From DASQLQ01 sp035629935 (GTDB taxonomy: Bacteria > Actinomycetota > CADDZG01 > WHSQ01), in the NCBI GenBank assembly GCA_035629935.1, contig DASQLQ010000146.1, positions 1 to 20,422 of the forward strand: a DNA stretch of 20,422 bases, written 5' to 3'. Under the pieces are notes generated by a model that worked only from the letters and a program-made list of their open reading frames with translations, did not search any database and was not told the DNA's origin. Both the position numbers and the translations under genes were made by a program. How positions within the stretch are numbered: position 1 is the first letter of the stretch; every line of letters begins with the position of its first letter. This document shows positions 15,581-20,422 of this stretch, piece after piece.

Positions 15581-16306
15581 GTGCTGAGACGCCTGTTCTG
15601 GAAGATCTACGGGCGCCTCAACCCAACGTGGAAGGGTCGGGCGCAGTATCTCCAGTCCCGATACGGAAACTCCGAGTTCCGCGCGACGTTCGGTGGAGCT
15701 CTCAACGGACAAGAGCGCCGTAGGGAGATCGTCAGAGCACTCCTGACGAAATGGAAGCCGGACGTCATCATCGAAACCGGGACGTTCAGAGGCGACTCCA
15801 CGGAGTTCCTAGCTGCCTTCGGAACCGTCCACACCGTCGAGGCGAACGACGTGTTCTTCGGCTTCTGCCAGATGCGGTTCCTATTCAATCGGCGTGTGCA
15901 CGTTCACAAGGCGGACTCACGAGAAGCTCTGCGGAACCTTTCCTCCATCGCCCGTGACAAGCGTTGCTTCATCTACCTCGACGCGCACTGGGAGGAGGAT
16001 CTCCCCCTGCGCGAGGAGATGGAGATCATCCGCGAGTGGTCCGAACCCATCGTCATGGTCGACGACTTCCAAGTACCCGACGATCCCGGCTACATCTACG
16101 ACTCCTACGAAGCGGGCACGCTGAACCTCGACTACCTGCCCGAGCTTCCCGATTTCGTCCTGTATTTCCCGGCAGCCTCTTCCTCCGAAGAAACGGGGAA
16201 GAAGACTGGCTCCTTGGTCCTAGCGAAGCGCGGGGCGAGTGCAGAGCTGGAGAAAGATCCTTCATGGGCGAACCTGCGCAAGAACCCGGCAGATCGAGTC
16301 GTTTGA
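15581..16306 (+). CDS. SAM-dependent methyltransferase-like protein (class I fold)
   Basis: Predicted cytoplasmic methyltransferase, 241 aa. It shows motif I VIIETGTFRGDSTEFLAAFG (the E-x-G-x-x-x-G nucleotide loop), the following acidic strand end VHTVEAND, KADSREALRNL, then FIYLDAHWEEDLPLREEMEII and PIVMVDDFQVP, a pattern seen in Methyltransf_24/TylF-like O-methyltransferases and relatives in polysaccharide loci, where the Asp/His residues may bind metal. GTG 15581 has GGAGG 4 nt upstream. The gene lies 10 bp after wzt and overlaps the next GT2 start. Substrate is unknown; the position suggests a sugar on the exported glycan. Another activity of this fold, for example hydroxylase-like, cannot be excluded. 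Confidence 0.75.
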   Translation: MLRRLFWKIYGRLNPTWKGRAQYLQSRYGNSEFRATFGGALNGQERRREIVRALLTKWKPDVIIETGTFRGDSTEFLAAFGTVHTVEANDVFFGFCQMRFLFNRRVHVHKADSREALRNLSSIARDKRCFIYLDAHWEEDLPLREEMEIIREWSEPIVMVDDFQVPDDPGYIYDSYEAGTLNLDYLPELPDFVLYFPAASSSEETGKKTGSLVLAKRGASAELEKDPSWANLRKNPADRVV

Positions 16307-17310
16307 GCATCCTTGTCTCAATCGTTACGCCGACTTACAACCCCGGTGCCCGGCTCGAGCGGTGCATCGCCAGTGTTGCATCGCAGACGTATACGAACAT
16401 CGAGCACATCGTCGTCGACGCGGGATCTACCGACGGCACACTGGAACTGTTGGCTGCGCACCCCGATGTCCGATGGGTGTCGGAACCCGACGAAGGGCAA
16501 GCGGATGCCTTGAACAAGGGCTTCCGCATGGCCGAAGGAGAACTACTCACGTGGATAAATGGTGACGACACGCTCGAGCCGGGTGCGGTTTCTTCGGTGG
16601 TGGAGGCATTCGAGCGCACGGGCGCCGAGTGGATCTACGGGAACTGTGAGATGTGGGAAGGCAACGCGTCACATCTCTGGGATCCTCCACCGCGCTTGAC
16701 CGAAGAGAGCTTCGACTGGGTCTGTCCGATCGCGCAACAAGGAACGTTCTTCACGAAGAGAGCGTTCGAGTCGGTCGGCGGCATCGACATGTCCTTCGAC
16801 CTGTCGATGGACTACGACCTCTGGCTACGACTATTCGATGCCGGCATCGTCTCGACATATGTGGATGAGGTCTTGGGGCGGTTCGAGATCCACGACGACT
16901 CCAAATCGGGAAGTCGTGGCCAGGACGAGTTCATCCTCGAGGGAGCGCTCGCGCTGAGGAGGCGAGGCCGGAAGCATCCTTCGGATCTGATGGTCGGGCG
17001 AGCAGCCGCACAGCGGATCGCCCGCGCGAACGATGGCAAGGTGTCGGCGAGATCCATGAAGGAGGAGCTGCGCAAGGTCATGTCGGCGAACAGCGAGTTC
17101 CACGATGTGGACTTCTCGGTCGCGACCGCCGGAGGACTAGCCGAGGCGGCGGATATCGAGTTGCGTAAACGTAAACCGTTGGCTCATCTATCCGGACTCG
17201 TGCATCTGGCGCGTCCCGAACCGTGGAGGCATCCGCTCACGCGTGAATCGGCGATGAAGAATCTTCGGGTCGCTGTGGTCCGGACGCTCGAACGCATTGG
17301 ACGTTTTTGA
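16303..17310 (+). CDS. GT2-family glycosyltransferase
   Basis: GT-A fold inverting glycosyltransferase, 335 aa. It shows SILVSIVTPTYNPGARLERC, HIVVDAGSTDGTLELL, SEPDEGQADALNKGFRMAEG and TWINGDDTLEPGAVSSV (NGDD metal motif), then CPIAQQGTFFTKRAFESVGG and SMDYDLWLRLFDAGI. A C-terminal extension of about 110 residues has basic and alanine-rich stretches. TTG 16303 overlaps the methyltransferase TGA (TTGA). An in-frame ATG at 16264 with GGAG about 11 nt upstream is a plausible alternative that would overlap by 43 nt. It closes the wzm-wzt-methyltransferase unit. Donor unknown. Confidence 0.9.
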   Translation: MSILVSIVTPTYNPGARLERCIASVASQTYTNIEHIVVDAGSTDGTLELLAAHPDVRWVSEPDEGQADALNKGFRMAEGELLTWINGDDTLEPGAVSSVVEAFERTGAEWIYGNCEMWEGNASHLWDPPPRLTEESFDWVCPIAQQGTFFTKRAFESVGGIDMSFDLSMDYDLWLRLFDAGIVSTYVDEVLGRFEIHDDSKSGSRGQDEFILEGALALRRRGRKHPSDLMVGRAAAQRIARANDGKVSARSMKEELRKVMSANSEFHDVDFSVATAGGLAEAADIELRKRKPLAHLSGLVHLARPEPWRHPLTRESAMKNLRVAVVRTLERIGRF

Positions 17311-17321
17311 GGTGCGAATCC

Positions 17322-18233
17322 TCAGGTAACTCGACGAGCGGGGCGCCAATGTAGATAGGGCGACTGGGCTCCCCCTGTGAAGAGCAGACGCAATACACCC
17401 AATGTGTGACCCCATCCGAACGCTGCTTGAACCAGACCCGAGGTGCATCGTCTCGCGATCGCGTGTGCCAGTCCGAGGCCGGCGTCTCTCAGGCCTCCCC
17501 AGGGCGATACATGCTGCTGCATCGCGATCGCAGCGCGCGGATACGCACGGCCCTTACGGAAATTGCGCCGGACCAGCTGTCTGACCTTCAGCTCTGGGGG
17601 CAGCCTGCGATGCCACATGAATGCTTCCGGCAGATACATGATGTCGCCACCGAGCGTTCGCACTCGATGTTGCCATTCCATCTCGTCGCCACATAGGGCG
17701 ATGCCTTCGTCGAACGACCCGATGCGTTCGAAAGCGGAACGGCGGGCGATGAGATTGCCTCCCATAGCCTGGGTGATCGGGCGATCTGCGGTGCCTACCT
17801 CGAGCTCGGGCTCGAAGGGCTCTTTCCCGCACCAGGGAGGGGTCGGCCCCTCGAATCTGGTGCGCACCCTTCCCCCGAAGCAGAACACCGTGGGATGCCG
17901 CGCGGCCCCCTCGACGATGGCCGCGACGTATGTGTCCGGCACTACAGCGTCGTCGTCCAGGAAGGCGATGAGTGGGGCCCGTGAGGCCGCAACCCCGGCG
18001 TTACGAGCCACGTTGATCCCTAGACCACGTTGAAACACTCGCCTGACACGGTCGGGATGCTCGGATGCGAGCGCGTCGACCGCTTGGGCCGTCCCGTCGG
18101 TGGAATCGTTGTCAACGACAACGATCTCGTAACTGTGGTCACCGGTCTGGGACAGGATGCTTCGGACGCAGTCGACGACCAGATCCGCTCGGTTCCGGGT
18201 CGGCACGACGATGGTGACGGATGGCTCATTCAT
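17322..18233 (-). CDS. GT2-family glycosyltransferase
   Basis: GT-A fold inverting glycosyltransferase, 303 aa. Motifs: VTIVVPTRNRADLVVDCV, YEIVVVDNDSTDGTAQAV, GINVARNAGVAASRAPLIAF, LDDDAVVPDTYV (the DDD metal-binding motif), GGNLIARRSAFERIG and ALCGDEMEWQHRVRTLGGDI, then MWHRRLPPELKVRQLVRRNF. It differs from the other GT2s of the locus (DDD instead of GDD/SDD, NVARNAGV segment), so it belongs to a different GT2 subgroup. ATG 18233 overlaps the TGA of the upstream GT4 (ATGA). Its 3' end faces the rightward GT2 with an 11-bp gap and no intrinsic terminator. Donor unknown. Confidence 0.93.
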   Translation of the reverse strand: MNEPSVTIVVPTRNRADLVVDCVRSILSQTGDHSYEIVVVDNDSTDGTAQAVDALASEHPDRVRRVFQRGLGINVARNAGVAASRAPLIAFLDDDAVVPDTYVAAIVEGAARHPTVFCFGGRVRTRFEGPTPPWCGKEPFEPELEVGTADRPITQAMGGNLIARRSAFERIGSFDEGIALCGDEMEWQHRVRTLGGDIMYLPEAFMWHRRLPPELKVRQLVRRNFRKGRAYPRAAIAMQQHVSPWGGLRDAGLGLAHAIARRCTSGLVQAAFGWGHTLGVLRLLFTGGAQSPYLHWRPARRVT

Positions 18234-19402
18234 CTCGCGTGTGTTCCTGCCACCTGTTCGAACAGTTCTTCTCTCTGCGCTGCGATGACATCGGGCGCGG
18301 CCTGAGCCTCCGCTAGTGCACGCCCTCGAGTTCCCGCCTGGGTCGCAAACCCGGAGTCCTCGAGGTAGTGGATCAATGCATCTCTCAAGGCTTCCGGATC
18401 CTCCGGAGGAACGATCGAGCCTGCGTCGCTCCCCCGGATCATCTCGGCGATGCCACAGGCGCTCGAGCAGATGACCGGCGTTCCGGACGCCAGGGCCTCG
18501 AGCGCGACCATCGCGAAGCTGTCGAAACGGCTCGGGACTACCAGAGCGCGCGCCGATCGATACAGCGCGGGCAACTCACTACGAGGTATTTGGTCTCGAC
18601 ACTCGAGCTCAACACCTTTGTCCGCAGCAAGAGATCGCAGCCATTCGCGATACGGCCGGCCATCGACAAGTCCAGACGATCGCCCAACCGCGAGGATCTT
18701 CGTGTCTCGAAGAGAGTCCGGCAGGGCATGCACGGCGCGTACGAGGACGTCGAGCCCCTTGCGATGCTCAACGCGGCCCACCGCCAACAGAACTGGTTCA
18801 TCGGTCGACTCGGCCGGAGTCTCCCACCGATCTAGGTCGATCGGCATACGGATCACACGTGTCGTCGACGTTCGGATGTTGCCGCGCTTTCGTTCGAGGT
18901 CGAGAAGAAGTTGCGAAGGTGACGTGACCGCTGAGGCCCGGCGGATCGTGCGGGTCTCGAATAGGTCCGCTAGCCGCGCGTCCTTGCCGAGATGGCCAGA
19001 GAAACGCGCTATCAAGCCGATCGCTGTGTGCAGGTGAACCACGGTTCGGTTCTGGAGCGATCCGTCTAGGAGCAGCGACTGGGACATCCACTCCGGTGAC
19101 TCGATCACATCGGGCGGTTCGATATCTGCCATCGCTTGCGAGGCGGCTCGGGCGGTCGCGATCCGAAGGCTCGTGATGGAAAGTGACTTCCGATCGTGCA
19201 AGAAACGGATCGGCCGCAAAGGGCGCAGATGCAGGTGGACACCTTTGTCTTCTCCCTCGGATGGATGCCCGTCTGCGAACACGTAGACATGGACATCGTG
19301 GCCGCGGGCGGCCAGAGCCGGCCCGATGATGGAGATATAGGAACCGATCCCGCCGCTCGTTCCGACGGAGGGGTACTCCTGGCTCAGGAACACGATCCTC
19401 AC
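18230..19402 (-). CDS. GT4-family glycosyltransferase
   Basis: GT-B fold glycosyltransferase, 390 aa. It shows RIVFLSQEYPSVGTSGGIGS, typical of the nucleotide/acceptor loop of GT4 enzymes, DVIESPEWM, TVVHLHTAIG, SAVTSPSQLLLD, VLLAVGRVEHRKGLDVLVRA, KILAVGRSSGL, and the donor region ALVVPSRFDSFAMVALEALA followed by SGTPVICSSACGIAEMI. The E-x7-E motif reads D-x7-E (D in SRFDSFAMVALE). GTG 19402 is chosen; it has no Shine-Dalgarno sequence but follows a TACCAT hexamer by 6 nt, consistent with a leaderless transcript. It lies 34 bp after the acyltransferase and overlaps the next gene by 4 nt. Donor unknown. Confidence 0.92.
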   Translation of the reverse strand: MRIVFLSQEYPSVGTSGGIGSYISIIGPALAARGHDVHVYVFADGHPSEGEDKGVHLHLRPLRPIRFLHDRKSLSITSLRIATARAASQAMADIEPPDVIESPEWMSQSLLLDGSLQNRTVVHLHTAIGLIARFSGHLGKDARLADLFETRTIRRASAVTSPSQLLLDLERKRGNIRTSTTRVIRMPIDLDRWETPAESTDEPVLLAVGRVEHRKGLDVLVRAVHALPDSLRDTKILAVGRSSGLVDGRPYREWLRSLAADKGVELECRDQIPRSELPALYRSARALVVPSRFDSFAMVALEALASGTPVICSSACGIAEMIRGSDAGSIVPPEDPEALRDALIHYLEDSGFATQAGTRGRALAEAQAAPDVIAAQREELFEQVAGTHAR

Positions 19403-19408
19403 GTTGCG

Positions 19409-19414
19409 ATGGTA
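19409..19414 (-). promoter_or_regulatory. Candidate -10 hexamer for a leaderless GT4 transcript
   Basis: TACCAT on the leftward strand ends 6 nt before GTG 19402, a spacing typical of leaderless actinobacterial genes. The gene has no Shine-Dalgarno site. There is no good -35 box at normal spacing, and the gene could also be read from the upstream acyltransferase promoter. Confidence 0.3.
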
Positions 19415-19436
19415 CGGGGACCCTTTTAGTCCAGCG

Positions 19437-20120
19437 TCACCATTCCCAGCGCACGTTCTCCTGCAGAACCTTGGCGGGGACGCCGCCGGCCAACACATTC
19501 GGCGGGATCTCACCGGACACGACAGAGCCGGCGGCGATGATCGCTCCGTCGCCGATGGTGGAACCCTTCAGCACGATTGCCCGCGCGCCTATGAACACGT
19601 GCTTGCCGATGGTGATCGGGTCGTCGATGGAAGATGGCACCTCGTTCTTAAAGATGGGGTGGAAGTTCGAGTCCATGACGAGCGCCCCCCACGAGATACC
19701 GCCGTCACCCCCCAAGGTCACCGACGATCGGCAGATGATCGTCGAGCCCGGGGAGCTGTGATGCCCTTGGCCGAGCTCGATACTTCCGCCCTCTGCAACG
19801 ATCACCTGAGCACCGGGCGAGATGATGACCCACCCATGTGTCTCCAGGCGCGACCTCGCCCGCATGATCACCCTGGACCGTTCGTCCGTTTGAGGTTCGA
19901 AGTCGGCTTCGGGACCTTCGTGAAGCTCCGGCGAAAGGCCGAGGATCATCCGCCCACCAAGCTTCAGCTCCGCGTCTGATGCGATGTTCATCCGGGCGGA
20001 TGGTGCCGCTCGGATAGGGAAGCGGACCTTGCTTTTGGGTTGGTGTTTCGTTGACAGATAGATGCTCTTCATCGACATGGCGGGACGAAGGAGTGAGATC
20101 TCGTCGATGCGTTTAGGCAC
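19437..20120 (-). CDS. Left-handed beta-helix (hexapeptide-repeat) O-acyltransferase
   Basis: Predicted cytoplasmic acyltransferase (WbbJ/maltose-acetyltransferase type), 227 aa, which would O-acetylate (or otherwise acylate) a sugar using acyl-CoA. Hexapeptide coils are visible from about residue 95: VIVAEGGSIELGQG, STIICRSSVTLGGDGGISWG, then the catalytic-His region VMDSNFHPIF, a loop, and ITIGKHVFIGARAIVLKGS, TIGDGAIIAAGSVVSGEIP, closing with NVLAGGVPAKVL, the standard end of the family. The N-terminal 90 residues form a less regular domain with ELKLGGRMILG. GTG 20120 has GGAG 6 nt upstream. It is the first gene of a leftward three-gene unit and is divergent from the sulfotransferase. It probably decorates the glycan made by this locus. 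Confidence 0.9.
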   Translation of the reverse strand: MPKRIDEISLLRPAMSMKSIYLSTKHQPKSKVRFPIRAAPSARMNIASDAELKLGGRMILGLSPELHEGPEADFEPQTDERSRVIMRARSRLETHGWVIISPGAQVIVAEGGSIELGQGHHSSPGSTIICRSSVTLGGDGGISWGALVMDSNFHPIFKNEVPSSIDDPITIGKHVFIGARAIVLKGSTIGDGAIIAAGSVVSGEIPPNVLAGGVPAKVLQENVRWEW

Positions 20121-20154
20121 TCGCTTCTCCAGTGATGAGGCCGTCCGGTCGGTT

Positions 20155-20161
20155 TAGGGTA
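20155..20161. promoter_or_regulatory. Candidate bidirectional -10 element between acyltransferase and sulfotransferase genes
   Basis: Rightward TAGGGT (20155-20160) and leftward TACCCT (20161-20156) overlap by five bases in the 59-bp divergent gap. Each leaves about 20-36 nt of leader containing the Shine-Dalgarno site of its gene. No -35 boxes were recognised. TANNNT is a loose pattern, so this is tentative. Confidence 0.3.
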
Positions 20162-20179
20162 GCTGAGAGGTGAACGTAC

Positions 20180-20422
20180 TTGCTTCCTAACTTCTTACTC
20201 ATCGGGACCGCAAAGGGTGGGACCAACGCGCTCCACAACTACCTCCGCGCCCATCCAGATGTCTTCATGCCCGAGACGAAAGAGCTGAAGTTCTTCTCCA
20301 ACGAGGAGGTGTGGAGCAAGGGGATCGATTGGTACAAGGGTTTGTTCCCCGAAGGTCACGCGTTGCGCGGCGAAGGTTCGGTGCAATACACGATGTTCCC
20401 GAACTTCCCAGACGTCCCTCAG
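20180..20422 (+). CDS. Sulfotransferase, N-terminal part (cut by the window end)
   Basis: PAPS-dependent sulfotransferase, 81 residues present, no stop before the window edge. The first residues hold the 5'-phosphosulfate-binding loop FLLIGTAKGGTNALHNYL (K12 in the loop), followed by AHPDVFMPETKELKFF and WYKGLFPEGHALRGEGSVQY, the pattern of Sulfotransfer_1/3 proteins acting on carbohydrates. TTG 20180 is the start: AGAGG lies 9 nt upstream and an in-frame TGA stands three codons before. It probably sulfates the polysaccharide, though sulfation of another acceptor is possible. It is divergent from the acyltransferase gene. Confidence 0.85.
   Translation, partial: MLPNFLLIGTAKGGTNALHNYLRAHPDVFMPETKELKFFSNEEVWSKGIDWYKGLFPEGHALRGEGSVQYTMFPNFPDVPQ

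Noticed and set aside
17308..17324. Inverted repeat TGAGG-7 nt-CCTCA spanning both convergent stop codons as a bidirectional terminator
   Set aside because: No T-run follows the stem in either direction (T and A runs are on the wrong sides); the symmetry mostly reflects both genes ending in TGAGG.
1..20422. tRNA, rRNA, CRISPR array, insertion sequence or phage genes
   Set aside because: No cloverleaf-like or rRNA-like sequence, no regularly spaced repeats, and no transposase or integrase frame or terminal inverted repeats were seen on either strand.

Overview
The window is a dense surface-polysaccharide (exopolysaccharide, capsule or O-antigen-like) biosynthesis locus with 20 protein genes and almost no spare DNA. 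The sequence is GC-rich. It uses TTG and GTG starts often, and several genes lack a clear Shine-Dalgarno sequence but have a TANNNT hexamer just upstream. This resembles high-GC Actinomycetota, but that is inference; no rRNA, tRNA or housekeeping gene is present to fix the taxonomy. I see no insertion sequence, CRISPR array, RNA gene or replication origin.

Layout. At the left edge, two leftward genes encode a polyprenyl-phosphate sugar-1-phosphate transferase (chain initiation, 50-1567) and GDP-mannose 4,6-dehydratase (sugar-nucleotide supply, 1745-2761). Two rightward genes follow: a Wzz-like chain-length protein (2832-3623) and a secreted right-handed beta-helix protein (3643-5190). The middle (5096-13405) is a patchwork of glycosyltransferases on alternating strands: a WecG/TagA/CpsF enzyme, three GT2 and three GT4 enzymes, plus an O-antigen ligase/polymerase-like membrane protein. 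From 13457 to 17310 runs a rightward unit: ABC permease (Wzm), ABC ATPase with a C-terminal glycan-recognition-like domain (Wzt), a SAM methyltransferase-like protein and a GT2. A leftward unit (17322-20120) holds a GT2, a GT4 and a hexapeptide-repeat acyltransferase. The right edge cuts a rightward sulfotransferase gene (20180 onward).

How the genes could work together (inference). The initiator loads the first sugar phosphate on undecaprenyl phosphate. About ten glycosyltransferases extend the chain. GDP-mannose dehydratase feeds a 6-deoxyhexose. The methyl-, acyl- and sulfotransferase candidates decorate the glycan. Export may use the Wzm/Wzt ABC pair. The Wzz-like and Wzy/WaaL-like proteins normally belong to the other (Wzy-dependent) route and no Wzx flippase is visible, so the locus mixes components of two export strategies.

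The most interesting points are this mixed export machinery, the methyltransferase directly behind Wzt (possible chain-terminus cap), a candidate leaderless seven-residue leader peptide coupled to a glycosyltransferase, a repeated short palindrome upstream of the two left-edge genes, overlapping convergent 3' ends including a 95-bp overlap, and a set of four related GT2 enzymes. None of these amounts to a clearly new system; they are hypotheses within a recognisable type of locus.
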